A stretch of 64,000 nt of DNA from QYOJ01 sp964449285 (GCA_964449285.1 CAYUZX010000009.1:1-64000); one strand, 5' to 3'. Counted from the stretch's first letter, positions 41,178 through 50,766 are shown. The notes: generated from the letters alone by a model not told the origin. Made by a program: numbers and translations.

Positions 41178-43625
41178 TTACTTGTGCTCCGTTCTCCGGA
41201 TAATCTCATTCTGCAGGTCCTCCCCCAGGTCATTGAAATAATCCGAGTACCCTGCAACCCTGACAATGAGATCCCGATATTTCTCAGGATGCTTCTGTGC
41301 ATCTCTAAGCGTTGAAACAGATATGACATTGAATTGGACGTGGTGTCCATTCATCCGAAAATAGCTGCGAATCAACGCTGTCAGTTTTTTAATAGCCTCT
41401 TCGCTGTCGAAAAAATCGGGCGAGAACTTTTGATTTAGCAATGTGCCACCCGTACGGATATGATCAATTTTTGCTGCGGAGTTCAGAACAGCAGTCGGGC
41501 CATTTGTATCAGCTCCCTGAAACGGAGAGATCCCTTCGGATAGTGGTTGTTTTGCTTTCCGGCCATCGGGTAAGGCACCTATAACGCTTCCAAAATAGAT
41601 ATGCGAAGTAGTAGGAAGCATGTTAATCCGGTGGATTCCTCCAATGGACGTTGGACGGCCTTCTACCGCTTCAAAAAACATTTCAAATATTATCTTTGCC
41701 TGATCGTCGGCATAGTCGTCGTCATTTCCGTATTTCGGTGTGTTGTAGATCAACTCTATTCGGAATTCATCGTAATCCATGAAGTCACTCTCCATCGCCC
41801 GGAGAAACCCTTTCATAGTAATGGTATGGTTATCAAATACGTGATATTTCAGTGCGGTGAGGGAATCGGTCAGGCTACCAAGCCCGACCCCCTGGATATA
41901 TGTAGTATTGTATCGGGCGCCTCCTGCATTGTAGTCTTTCCCATTGGAAATACAATCTTCGATGATCAGAGAGAGAAAAGGGGCAGGCATGTGATCGGCA
42001 AAGATTCGGTGGATGGTGTTGTTGCCCCTGATTTTAATCCCGATGAAATGATTTAGCTGGTTCCGGTAGGCAATAAGAAGCTCTTCAAAAGATGAAAAGG
42101 ATGTCGGATCGCCTGACGCCGGGCCGATCTGCTTTTTCGTAATGGGATCAAAACCATTATAAAGGGTGATCTCCAAAATCTTTGTGAGGTTGAAGTATCC
42201 TGAAAGGATGTATGCTTCAGTGCCAAATGCACCCGTCTCTACACACCCGCTGGCTCCTCCTTTCCGTGCATCTTCCGTTGTTTTCCCCTGCCGTACTAAC
42301 TCCTGTACAATGGCATCGGTGTTGAAATAGGAGGGTTGGCCGAAACCTGTTTTAGTGATCCGGAGCGTTCGTTCGATAAAGCTGTCCGGATTCTTCCGGC
42401 TCACCTGAACCATCGAACTGGGCTGTAGTAACCGCATCTCTTCAATCACATCCAGAATGAGGAATGTGAGTTCGTTGACCCCATCCGATCCGTCGGGTTT
42501 CAGACCTCCCAGGTTGATCAGTGAAAAGTCGGTGTAGGTATTGCTTTCAAGCGCCGTCACACCGATCTTAGGTGGTGCAGGATGGTTATTGAACTTGATC
42601 CAGAAACATTGCAGCAGCTCTTCAGCACGTTCTCTTGTCAGCGTTCCTGCATCCATCTCCCGTTTGTAAAATGGATAGAGATGCTGATCCAGCCTGCCGG
42701 GGTTGAACGAATCCCATGGATTGAGCTCTGTGATTACACCCAAGTGTAAAAACCAGTAATGCTGCAGTGCTTCATGGAAGGTCTCAGGAGCATGCGCTGG
42801 AACACGGCGGCAGATCGAGGCAAGCTCCTCAATCTCTGATTTCACCCCCAAACCCCCTGACGGGGGCTTACTCCCTGTCTTTTTGGGAAGAGATTGTCCC
42901 GAGTCCTCGGGAGGAATGGGGAGGGGTATAAGATTTTCCAGCGCATCTGCATACCGGTTTGCAAAAAGAATGATCGCGTTTGCGGCAATTTCCATCGCCT
43001 TCAGCTCCTCTTCCTGTTCATTCATTTCTTTGTCATCGTGAGCAGCGCGAAGCGATCGTATCGTGGATCGCGAATCCTGAATCTCTTCGATCAGATCCAA
43101 CATTCCTTTTTTATAGATCTTGCCGCCTGCAACGGTATGACCCGGCGCCCGTTGCTCCTGGAATTCAGTAAAAACTCCCGCGTTGTATGCATCGAGCCAC
43201 TCGGGTTCCATGGCATGCATGATATGATCGCGGTTGCTTCTGCCTTTCCAGAATGGAATAATTTCCTCCGCATAGATCTTTTTTGTCTCTTCGTCAACCT
43301 TGAATGATACCTTTTTTCGGGAATCCAGGATTTCAAGATCTTCAAGGGAATGAACAGTGATTTCAGGGTAAGTCGGACATGCTTTTGGTGCCGGGCCCCG
43401 TTCTCCGACGATTAGCTCTCCTTCATTGATGCAAATATATTTGTGTTTCAGAATATGTTCGAGTGTGAGGGCACGCATAACCGGGATCGAAACTTTCCGA
43501 TCAATTCCACTCTTGTACAGATCGGTAACCAACAATGCACGCTCTGGACTGATTCGGGGAACAGCCTTAAGGCTTTGATCGCGAAGCTTTTTAACCCTGT
43601 TGTTCATAATCCGTTTTCTTTCCAA
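41178..43625 (-). CDS. Glycyl radical enzyme (pyruvate formate-lyase-like, dehydratase clade)
   Basis: 815 aa. The active-site Cys461 is in GASGCVETG, the GCVE form with Glu that is found in glycyl radical dehydratases and C-N/C-C lyases rather than in PFL itself. The C-terminal glycyl radical loop is RVAGYSDYF (Gly792). The FGTEAYILSGYFNLTK block resembles trans-4-hydroxyproline dehydratase-type enzymes as I remember them; that assignment is tentative. An in-frame insertion of about 30 residues (SGQSLPKKTGSKPPSGGLGVKS and flanks) comes from a dispersed repeat. A -7 box lies 17 bases upstream. The gene implies an anaerobic lifestyle. Confidence 0.85.
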   Translation of the reverse strand: MERKRIMNNRVKKLRDQSLKAVPRISPERALLVTDLYKSGIDRKVSIPVMRALTLEHILKHKYICINEGELIVGERGPAPKACPTYPEITVHSLEDLEILDSRKKVSFKVDEETKKIYAEEIIPFWKGRSNRDHIMHAMEPEWLDAYNAGVFTEFQEQRAPGHTVAGGKIYKKGMLDLIEEIQDSRSTIRSLRAAHDDKEMNEQEEELKAMEIAANAIILFANRYADALENLIPLPIPPEDSGQSLPKKTGSKPPSGGLGVKSEIEELASICRRVPAHAPETFHEALQHYWFLHLGVITELNPWDSFNPGRLDQHLYPFYKREMDAGTLTRERAEELLQCFWIKFNNHPAPPKIGVTALESNTYTDFSLINLGGLKPDGSDGVNELTFLILDVIEEMRLLQPSSMVQVSRKNPDSFIERTLRITKTGFGQPSYFNTDAIVQELVRQGKTTEDARKGGASGCVETGAFGTEAYILSGYFNLTKILEITLYNGFDPITKKQIGPASGDPTSFSSFEELLIAYRNQLNHFIGIKIRGNNTIHRIFADHMPAPFLSLIIEDCISNGKDYNAGGARYNTTYIQGVGLGSLTDSLTALKYHVFDNHTITMKGFLRAMESDFMDYDEFRIELIYNTPKYGNDDDYADDQAKIIFEMFFEAVEGRPTSIGGIHRINMLPTTSHIYFGSVIGALPDGRKAKQPLSEGISPFQGADTNGPTAVLNSAAKIDHIRTGGTLLNQKFSPDFFDSEEAIKKLTALIRSYFRMNGHHVQFNVISVSTLRDAQKHPEKYRDLIVRVAGYSDYFNDLGEDLQNEIIRRTEHK
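42844..42930. repeat. Dispersed G/C palindromic repeat inserted in frame in the glycyl radical enzyme
   Basis: The core aaaccccctgacgggggc with flanking acccc and ttactcc is related to the intergenic copy at 14150-14177 in opposite orientation. It encodes a Gly/Pro/Ser/Lys-rich loop absent from the family. Confidence 0.6.
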
Positions 43626-43641
43626 ATCTTCTTCCCGGTTG

Positions 43642-43649
43642 CAAAAATA
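43642..43649 (-). promoter_or_regulatory. Bacteroidota -7 box for the glycyl radical enzyme
   Basis: Minus strand TATTTTTG, a full TAnnTTTG match, 17 bases before the ATG at 43625. Confidence 0.45.
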
Positions 43650-43666
43650 AAGTAAAATCAGATAGC

Positions 43667-44395
43667 ATGTTCCGCGACCCGGTTTGGTCGTTTATCGGGA
43701 AAACAGCTCATGGTTTTTGGAGTCAGGCATCCACCAATCTGGAAGGAGTTATCATACAATATGAGTCACAACTGGAGGTGGTTTTGACGTGGATACAGGG
43801 GGCAATCACCGGAGGTGTGTTAGGCTATCTGAAATTCATTGTTTCGATCGTAATTGGAGGTGTATTGCTGGTTTATGCCGATGCCGGCGGAAAATCTGCA
43901 TATGATATTGCCTCCAAGTTGTTGGGTGAAAGAGGAAAAGAGTATGCAGGAAATGCTGAAAAAACGATCAGAAATGTAGCCAGAGGAATTCTGGGTGTTG
44001 CATTAATTGAAGCGATGCTGGCTGGTCGGGTATTTATGATCTTCGGTGTTCCGGCGGCTGGATTATGGGCTTTGCTGATGTTTATATTAGGAATCATTCA
44101 GATTGGAATACTACCAATTGCTATTCCGGTTGTAATCTATATGTTTTTTACTGCCAGCACATTTGATGCAATTGCTGTGTTGATTGGGGTGGTTTTAATA
44201 CTCCCGTTGAATAACATCCTGAAACCGATACTATTGGGTCGTGGCGCTCCCGCACCAATGATTGTAATATTTTTAGGAGCGATCGGAGGTTTTATTGTTT
44301 CTGGTATTCTGGGTTTGTTTGTTGGAGCCGTGATCTTATCTATCGGTTACAACCTCTTCTTGCTTTGGCTAAGAGAGGAAGAGGCGGAACAATAA
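43667..44395 (+). pseudogene. N-terminally truncated AI-2E family transporter
   Basis: 242 aa. From IGKTAHGFWSQASTNLE onward the sequence follows the C-terminal two thirds of AI-2E/YdiK-type permeases, with membrane segments and the closing FLGAIGGFIVSGILGLFVGAVILS block. Members are normally about 340-370 aa, so about 110 N-terminal residues with the first helices are missing. The divergent glycyl radical enzyme gene starts 42 bases away, leaving no room for them. The ATG at 43667 is therefore probably fortuitous. It may be a remnant left by a rearrangement. Confidence 0.7.
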
Positions 44396-44396
44396 A

Positions 44397-44621
44397 CCCT
44401 GCTCCCTGTACATCCGAGACAACGGTATCGGGATCTCTTCTGAGAATCTGGAGCGGTTGTTCCAACTTGATAAAAATTATAAGTCACAGGGCACTGCGGG
44501 TGAGTCGGGGACAGGACTGGGACTGATCCTGTGCAGGGAATACCTGACCATGCATGGAGGGACCCTGAAGGTGAACAGTGAGGAGGGGAAAGGAAGTACG
44601 TTCACGATCATCCTTCCCTGA
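44397..44621 (+). pseudogene. Histidine kinase C-terminal remnant (HATPase domain end)
   Basis: About 75 codons are open to a TGA at 44619-44621 and read LYIRDNGIGISSENLERLF, then GTGLGLILCREYLTMHGG and SEEGKGSTFTIILP. These are the G1 box, G2 box and last strand of a histidine kinase. No start codon, H box or N box precedes it; the fragment begins right after the AI-2E stop. It fills most of the 330 bases before the next gene. Both neighbours being truncated suggests a deletion junction here. Confidence 0.85.
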
Positions 44622-44679
44622 TTTTCTATCTTTCCGACTTATTTCATACCCAGATTATCTTTTCAATTTAAATATTTTA

Positions 44680-44687
44680 TATATTTG
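44680..44687 (+). promoter_or_regulatory. Bacteroidota -7 box
   Basis: TATATTTG, a full TAnnTTTG match, 39 bases before the ATG at 44726. It supports this ATG over the one at 44690. Confidence 0.5.
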
Positions 44688-44725
44688 AATTGTCACACTA
44701 TATTAATTGTCTGAAAAACAGAATT

Positions 44726-45601
44726 ATGAAAAAATTTCTCATGGTTCTTATGCCAATTTTCTTGATCCATCAGGGATATGCTCAAGAACCGGATTCAGCA
44801 CCACAAGAGAGACACCGAACGTTTTCGCTTGGGGTTAACTATGAATACATGTCGACCGATCTGAAACTTAAGGATATATCGTTCCACTCTATCTGGGATG
44901 GGCAGGATCTTGGGAAAGAGGTTTTGCCTTCAGATGAAATCGATTCCATCAATGCGTATGTTGATTACAGCAACCGGTTTCAAGGCTTTAATCTTGAGAT
45001 CGGTATGATCTTCCTGGATAAGCCATCAAGCAGATGGAGTTTAAACGGGAAAGTCATGATTGGCCTGGTGAAACGAACGTATAAAGTCTTCAATAAAACG
45101 ACTGACAAAACAGACTTCCAGATCAGATCCGAAGCGCTCACTCCTGACATTGGATATACGATGGATATCATCTATCGGTTTAATTCCTTCTGGGGGATCA
45201 GGGCGATTCCATATGTGGTTTATTCATGGGGAAAGTCCAATGAAGTGGATGACAATTTACACCCTGTCGTTCCCGGAATGACCGAGACCCGCACGAACAA
45301 ATCCAACTATCTCTACGCTCGTTTGAACCTGATAGGTACCCTGACCGTTAAGAATTTCACCGTTTTTGCTGGCCCTAGTTTATACCTGCTTCGAATCTGG
45401 AACAAGTACGAGATCCTAAGGGTAGACCCTGCCGACGGGAAAATATACGAAGATGATATTGATTCAGGATTGATTTCGCCCTCTTTCATTGATGCAACGA
45501 TTACCATGGAATGGCGCTTTCTGCCATGGATGTCGGTGAATCTGACCGGAGCTGCAGGTAATGATTTTTTGATCAGGGCAGGAATCACGTATCATTTATA
45601 A
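44726..45601 (+). CDS. Putative outer membrane beta-barrel protein
   Basis: 291 aa from ATG 44726. A signal peptide (KKFLMVLMPIFLIHQGYAQ) is followed by alternating amphipathic strands (FSLGVNYEYMSTDLKL, FQGFNLEIGMIF, WGIRAIPYVVYSWG) and a terminal aromatic strand, IRAGITYHL, typical of a barrel. No family was recognised. It is 30 bases upstream of a T9SS-secreted protein and is likely co-expressed with it. Confidence 0.65.
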   Translation: MKKFLMVLMPIFLIHQGYAQEPDSAPQERHRTFSLGVNYEYMSTDLKLKDISFHSIWDGQDLGKEVLPSDEIDSINAYVDYSNRFQGFNLEIGMIFLDKPSSRWSLNGKVMIGLVKRTYKVFNKTTDKTDFQIRSEALTPDIGYTMDIIYRFNSFWGIRAIPYVVYSWGKSNEVDDNLHPVVPGMTETRTNKSNYLYARLNLIGTLTVKNFTVFAGPSLYLLRIWNKYEILRVDPADGKIYEDDIDSGLISPSFIDATITMEWRFLPWMSVNLTGAAGNDFLIRAGITYHL

Positions 45602-45631
45602 TTCATCTGTTTACAAAAAAAACACAAGAAC

Positions 45632-48496
45632 ATGAAAAAAGATCTATTTTCTTTGATTATGGCTTTCGTTCCTATCTTCTTATCGGCACAGAATACGTCA
45701 ATTCAACCGGATCTCTTCCTTCATGACGATTCATATACATATGGGTGTAACAAAAGCGCTCCTGCTTTTTACAACTTCCAGGGAAATATGCTGATGTTTA
45801 ATTATCAGAAAGTGAAAACCGCCGGAGGCGAAACTATTGATCTGAATTGTGTGTTTGTATTCAACAATGAGAATGGTAAGTGGGAACCATTTAACTGGGA
45901 AAATAATGGACAACCATACAACTATATTGCTTTTGGGTTTGACGGAGAAAACGGATACAATAATCAATACAGGTGCGGAACTGAACTCACTGTGCTACAT
46001 ACCTTTGCATTTGAGTTCAATCAGCAACTTTGGTTTTATATGCTGATCAAATCAAGTTATGCATTTACTTTACATGATTATGTGGAGTGTTATGCCCGGC
46101 TGGCCGATGACAAGTCACACTGGATTAGCTATTATACCGAATTTCACGGAGAGCCACATAAAACCAAGAGGGGAGCAATGCAGACGGATACTTGCCTTTA
46201 TTTTTTCAATTATATAGACAATGATAAAATTGACTATTATCAAACATGGTGGTATTACAAATATTATTACAATCAGTCGCAAAACCGGTTTATTGTTACA
46301 GGCGACAGCGCCATCCTAAATGGTATGCAGGGTAGTATATTGGGTGGAATGTTTTCGTTTTACGATACGCTGAATCATCACTACACCTATATCAATACCT
46401 TCAATCAAAAGGGAAACAGTTACCTTGGGTTTTTGGATTCTGTCTGGCAATATACTCCTGTTCATGGAGGAGTATACAGCAATTGCGCAGCTTCTGCAAT
46501 CGTCCAGGGATCCATACAGGGCAAACGAACCACCATTTCTGGCCATTCGGAGGATAACCAACGATACGCATTATTCATCATAGGTTCACAGAAAAACTCT
46601 GACGGACATTATCCGGTCACCTATCATGAATTGATGTATGAACTGAACTACAATATAAATGAATATACTGGAACGGTCGTGCTGCCAACTTCCACAACAC
46701 CGAAGGATGTCAATAGCCAATTCCTGATAACCGGAACATTTGATCTTGTTCCAAAACATTTTACCAATTATCTGGGATCAGATAATGACGGATTTCAGCA
46801 GCAGGTATGGTTCTTTTATCCCGATTCAAAAAAGAAACTGAACGGGGCTTGTTTCAACTCGGATCTCTGGCGGCCTGTCCAAAATTCTGCTGTGTCAAGC
46901 AATGATCTCGCAAACGACAGCCTATATGGAAAAGAAATCACCACCATGTGGTCGCTTACTGGAATCGTAGATGGTGCACCACCGTGTTCCATTGATTGGG
47001 AGGTCTGGAAACAGAACAACGAAGTGGATCCCACGGAATTGGTCTTCACGAAAACGGAGGTTTCCAAAACGGAATTAACCAACGCATATGAAAACGAGTA
47101 TTCCATGGGTTATGAGATCAAGACCGGTATGGGAGAGGAGGGTGGATTGGGTTTCGGTACTAAATTTAAATATTCCAATGCATACCTGAATAAGGTTAGC
47201 ACCGGAACCACCATTACCACGGAACTTACCAAATCCTTTCCCCTAAATGAAGAGTTACAGGAAAAGGGGGTGTTTATTTATACCATTCCAGATATGACCA
47301 GGATCAGCTACCAGGTATATCCATGGTGGGATACCCAGCTTAATAACCCGATCCCTAATTCGTTGCAGTACCTTTTCAGGACAACAGGAACAACGGTCAA
47401 GTCTTCGCCCAGGGCAATTGCAGAGTTTCCCTTTCTGATCAATGAACCCAATGCAATGGATCTGGCCGATTGGGAACCCGATCACCGGACCATGCACTGG
47501 GAGGGTATCATAAACAGCGGTTTGCAGCCGGTGGCCACCATGAACTGGACATCTCCGACGGCCGGTGATGTAGGGACATTTGATGAGGTAGCCGATTCCA
47601 CGACTTCATCAGCCCAAAAAACGACCTATGATGTTGAAATATCTGCCGGATTAAAGATTCCGGCCATTTTTGAAATTGGATTATCTTACGGTGAAAAAAC
47701 CAGCTTTGAATCAGAGGTAAAAGCCCAGACCGAAATCGGACACAAAGTGGAAGCCTCACTTAAGAATCTCACTGAAAAGAGTTTAGGTGTTAATTTCTCG
47801 GAGTATACGGTTGAAATGTACTGGTTCAAACCAGAGGATGAAAATTGGTGGTTTTATGACAGTCTGGATGGACAAAAGCCATGGTATATCAGTTATATTG
47901 TCAATTATACACAGGGGAACCTAGTATCGGTAACACCCGAAAACAATATGAGATTAAAATCTTCGGAAATCATTTTTTCCTGGTATGCTGAAGATGTTGA
48001 AATAGAAGAGTATACCCTGTTCATCGCCTCAACCTCTCATATTTCACCTTCAACAACACTTTACAGGAAATCATTCCTGAAGGAAACGACTGCCGGCATA
48101 GCGGATACTGTCTTGGAAAAAGAAAGAACTTACTATTGGGCGGTAAGAGGGATCACTGGTGATAAGGATATCCTCTGGTCTGAATCCCGGGCCTTTACCA
48201 TTCAGCGAGCCCCCCCTTCCCTGACGGATGAAAATCATCTCCAGGCAACAATCTACCCAAACCCGGCAAACTCAGATCTGATCAATATTCTGGCGTTGAG
48301 TTCAACCCCTGGAATCATCACTGTCGAAATCTATTCGATGACCGGAAAACTACTGGTTCGAAAAACAACTATCCAGGATGATGCCAATCCGGTTGCGATA
48401 GAATTTCGCTCATTAACTTTGGAAGCAGGTATTTATATTGTTGAGATCCGTTCGGAAACAGGTCATATAGCTAAGAAGCTGATAATCTGTAAATAA
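45632..48496 (+). CDS. Large secreted protein with T9SS type A sorting domain, function unknown
   Basis: 954 aa. Signal peptide KKDLFSLIMAFVPIFLSAQ. Residues 30-480 are rich in Tyr, Trp and Asn. Residues about 480-760 alternate Ser/Thr/Glu-rich strands (TGTTITTELTKSFPL, SFESEVKAQTEIGHKVEAS) and recall, weakly, beta-pore-forming toxin regions. A fibronectin-like segment follows (about 770-860), then the sorting domain IYPNPANSDLINI...GIYIVEI. It should be exported through the outer membrane and anchored at the cell surface. Downstream partner of the barrel gene. I cannot name a function. Confidence 0.75.
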   Translation: MKKDLFSLIMAFVPIFLSAQNTSIQPDLFLHDDSYTYGCNKSAPAFYNFQGNMLMFNYQKVKTAGGETIDLNCVFVFNNENGKWEPFNWENNGQPYNYIAFGFDGENGYNNQYRCGTELTVLHTFAFEFNQQLWFYMLIKSSYAFTLHDYVECYARLADDKSHWISYYTEFHGEPHKTKRGAMQTDTCLYFFNYIDNDKIDYYQTWWYYKYYYNQSQNRFIVTGDSAILNGMQGSILGGMFSFYDTLNHHYTYINTFNQKGNSYLGFLDSVWQYTPVHGGVYSNCAASAIVQGSIQGKRTTISGHSEDNQRYALFIIGSQKNSDGHYPVTYHELMYELNYNINEYTGTVVLPTSTTPKDVNSQFLITGTFDLVPKHFTNYLGSDNDGFQQQVWFFYPDSKKKLNGACFNSDLWRPVQNSAVSSNDLANDSLYGKEITTMWSLTGIVDGAPPCSIDWEVWKQNNEVDPTELVFTKTEVSKTELTNAYENEYSMGYEIKTGMGEEGGLGFGTKFKYSNAYLNKVSTGTTITTELTKSFPLNEELQEKGVFIYTIPDMTRISYQVYPWWDTQLNNPIPNSLQYLFRTTGTTVKSSPRAIAEFPFLINEPNAMDLADWEPDHRTMHWEGIINSGLQPVATMNWTSPTAGDVGTFDEVADSTTSSAQKTTYDVEISAGLKIPAIFEIGLSYGEKTSFESEVKAQTEIGHKVEASLKNLTEKSLGVNFSEYTVEMYWFKPEDENWWFYDSLDGQKPWYISYIVNYTQGNLVSVTPENNMRLKSSEIIFSWYAEDVEIEEYTLFIASTSHISPSTTLYRKSFLKETTAGIADTVLEKERTYYWAVRGITGDKDILWSESRAFTIQRAPPSLTDENHLQATIYPNPANSDLINILALSSTPGIITVEIYSMTGKLLVRKTTIQDDANPVAIEFRSLTLEAGIYIVEIRSETGHIAKKLIICK

Positions 48497-48507
48497 AACT
48501 TCAACCT

Positions 48508-49362
48508 TCAACCTCCAATTTGTACAAGAAAGCCTGAAGCCTCGAAAAAAGCTTTCAGGGAAGAAAGATTTTGTTGCCGTGAAGGTTTCGTTCCGGTCAT
48601 TTTATCCTCAAGGTTAAACCGCCTATACTTGTTTTTCGCAATAGCGTGATAGGGGAGTAAGTGTACACATTGAGGTGAACTGGTGAATTGGTGAACTGGT
48701 GAGTTAAACTTCTGCATTGCTACATTTCTGCATTCCTGCATTGATCCAAGAAATTCAATGATTGATTGAATATTGTAAGGATTGTCGGTGATGCCAGGGA
48801 TAACAGGAAATCGGATGATTACCTGTTTCCCGGCTTTAAGAAGGAGTTTCAGGTTTTTCAGGATGCCCTTATTGGAGACTCCTGTATATTTCAGATGTTC
48901 TTCTTCGTTCATAATCTTCAGGTCGTATAGAAAGAGATCAGTGTATGGCATAACACGACGGATATCCTCTTCAGATGCATAGCCGGTAGTATCTAGTGCC
49001 GTATGGAATCCCTTCTCTTTTAGTGACTGAAGCAGCGCCGTGCAAAATTCCGGCTGATAGAGAGGTTCGCCTCCCGAAAGCGTCACACCGCCACCTGATT
49101 CTTCGTAAAAGATCCTGTCACGTTCTGCCTGCCTGACAAGCTCATGAATATCCGTTTCATAGCCTGTAATCTCCTGTTTTTCAAAGAGTTTACCGTCCAG
49201 TGAACGATGTCTGACTGTTTGCTGGGGAGCCCCGTCGCGGCTTTCAGGATTATGGCACCACCAGCAGGTGAGGGGACACCCTTTGAAAAAGATTGTAGTA
49301 CGGATACCCGGACCGTCATGGACCGCAAACCGTTTGATATCGAAAATAACTCCTTTAGTCAC
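48508..49362 (-). CDS. Glycyl radical enzyme activating enzyme (radical SAM)
   Basis: 284 aa. The radical SAM motif is GCPLTCWWCHNPES (Cys29, 33, 36), followed by GGGVTLSGGEP and LYDLKIMNEEEH, all typical of activases. The ferredoxin-like insert with two extra 4Fe-4S clusters seen in most dehydratase activases is absent, as in PflA. A 24-residue insertion before VHLLPYHAIAKNKY is encoded by short tandem repeats. It starts inside the last 8 bases of the M64 peptidase gene, not beside the glycyl radical enzyme, which is 5 kb away. It is the only activase in the window and so the likely partner. Confidence 0.88.
   Translation of the reverse strand: MTKGVIFDIKRFAVHDGPGIRTTIFFKGCPLTCWWCHNPESRDGAPQQTVRHRSLDGKLFEKQEITGYETDIHELVRQAERDRIFYEESGGGVTLSGGEPLYQPEFCTALLQSLKEKGFHTALDTTGYASEEDIRRVMPYTDLFLYDLKIMNEEEHLKYTGVSNKGILKNLKLLLKAGKQVIIRFPVIPGITDNPYNIQSIIEFLGSMQECRNVAMQKFNSPVHQFTSSPQCVHLLPYHAIAKNKYRRFNLEDKMTGTKPSRQQNLSSLKAFFEASGFLVQIGG
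48674..48752. repeat. Octamer array (ggtgaact, four units) and degenerate ctgcatt repeats in the activase gene
   Basis: ggtgaact, ggtgaatt, ggtgaact and ggtgagtt fill 48674-48705. Degenerate ttctgcatt/cctgcatt units follow to about 48752. They encode an extra loop in frame. Confidence 0.88.
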
Positions 49363-50698
49363 AGTAGAAGATGATCTTTTGGCGGATAGCTTCCTGACAA
49401 ATGGGGCAGAAACCCTTAGCGCTGTTGTCCTTCATCCTGCAGTTCATCATCGGACTAAAGATCCCTTTGGCCATGTAACCACCGCCTTCGAACATTCCAA
49501 CCACGTCCTGATACGTTGAATCTCGTGGAGTTGGAATCGGGACGCCTTCGTTTATCAATGATTTCCATTTGGATCCGAAATCAACATCTGTTGTAATATT
49601 CGGCTCCCAGGGCTCTATCTGCAAATTGTAGAAACCATCATAATTCACTCCTCCTACATATTCATCGGCCAGCCCTCCAAACGCATGCCCGAATTCGTGG
49701 ATGGAAACAATCTCACTTACGTCGTGATCAACAGTGCTCTGGCAGTAGTGATTGTAAAACCCGCCTCCTCCATATTTTTTGCTGTTGTTAAGGATGATAA
49801 TCTGGTCGTAAGGTGCATTTGCCGCGGCATCCCGCATGCTCCAGGTATCAGGCGTGGTCAGGTACCGATCGGAGTCGAATGTGGAAAAACTGCTGTTAAA
49901 ACCTGTGTTGACATATTCCCGTTTCTCAGGGATATCAACTCCTGATCCGGCTGAGGCTGATTCAATGGCCCAGAATGTGATCTTATCCCTGTATTCAGAA
50001 AAGGGTTCGAATGACAGGAAATATTCCATGATCCTCCTGGCATCTTCCAGGAATTTGGGCATCTCCTTCACAGTGTATCCTTCGGCCAAAAATGCAATGT
50101 CGACTTGTGTGGCCGGCTTACCCGGATCAGAGAGGGGTGTGACAACCAGGGAGTCTATCGCTTCATGCAGGATGAAATAATTATTCGGGTCGACTGCCAT
50201 GGAAAAGAGTTTCTCAAATTCTCCCGTGTTGTAGTTGCGTTTGTCGATCTCAAACCTGACCGGGGCGATTGGAAATGGCATCGTAGCAGTCATTGGGTAG
50301 GCCCGTGGTACCTCTTTGGCTTCAGCCGTCCCCTGGAACTCTTCAAACAAGGAAGAGAAACCTTTCCTGAAGAGGAGTCGTCCGGAGACAGAATCGTATA
50401 GTGAAAACCGATAGTTGCCTGAATTCCAGGGGTCAATGAGGTTTCTGTGTGGGCCACCCCACAAAGGCTCTTCTTTCAGTTGCCAGAGGTAGACGTTGGT
50501 CTCAATATCGTTTCCAGCAAGCAGGTAATCGATCCGTAATGTCTTATCTGTGAAGAATTGATCAAAGTTGATCTTTTCAATTTTCTTATCAGAAATCTGT
50601 GTGACAGACTGATCGGGAATAGGTGTAATCGAGACATCCTGGCCGATGCCCATTAAGGTAGCCAGGATCAGAACAATAGAGAAGGTTGTCTTCATCAT
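49355..50698 (-). CDS. M64-family (IgA peptidase-like) metallopeptidase
   Basis: 447 aa from the ATG at 50698 (an ATG at 50695 is equally possible); the frame is open to 50827 but that part lies over the divergent gene and is not conserved-looking. Signal peptide MKTTFSIVLILATLMGIGQ, then a beta-rich N-terminal domain and a zinc site HEFGHAFGGLADEY with the metzincin-like spacing of peptidase family M64. A C-terminal CRMKDNSAKGFCPICQEAI segment has four Cys and could bind metal. Exported peptidase. Confidence 0.85.
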   Translation of the reverse strand: MMKTTFSIVLILATLMGIGQDVSITPIPDQSVTQISDKKIEKINFDQFFTDKTLRIDYLLAGNDIETNVYLWQLKEEPLWGGPHRNLIDPWNSGNYRFSLYDSVSGRLLFRKGFSSLFEEFQGTAEAKEVPRAYPMTATMPFPIAPVRFEIDKRNYNTGEFEKLFSMAVDPNNYFILHEAIDSLVVTPLSDPGKPATQVDIAFLAEGYTVKEMPKFLEDARRIMEYFLSFEPFSEYRDKITFWAIESASAGSGVDIPEKREYVNTGFNSSFSTFDSDRYLTTPDTWSMRDAAANAPYDQIIILNNSKKYGGGGFYNHYCQSTVDHDVSEIVSIHEFGHAFGGLADEYVGGVNYDGFYNLQIEPWEPNITTDVDFGSKWKSLINEGVPIPTPRDSTYQDVVGMFEGGGYMAKGIFSPMMNCRMKDNSAKGFCPICQEAIRQKIIFYCD

Positions 50699-50743
50699 GA
50701 CAAGTTTTTTTGTGTAAATGTACGTAAATAGGAACCGAACTGT

Positions 50744-50751
50744 TAATTTTG
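50744..50751 (+). promoter_or_regulatory. Bacteroidota -7 box for the BNR-repeat protein
   Basis: TAATTTTG, a full match to TAnnTTTG, 15 bases before the ATG at 50767, in the short gap between divergent genes. Confidence 0.5.
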
Positions 50752-50766
50752 TAAAAAAGAAGCTAT

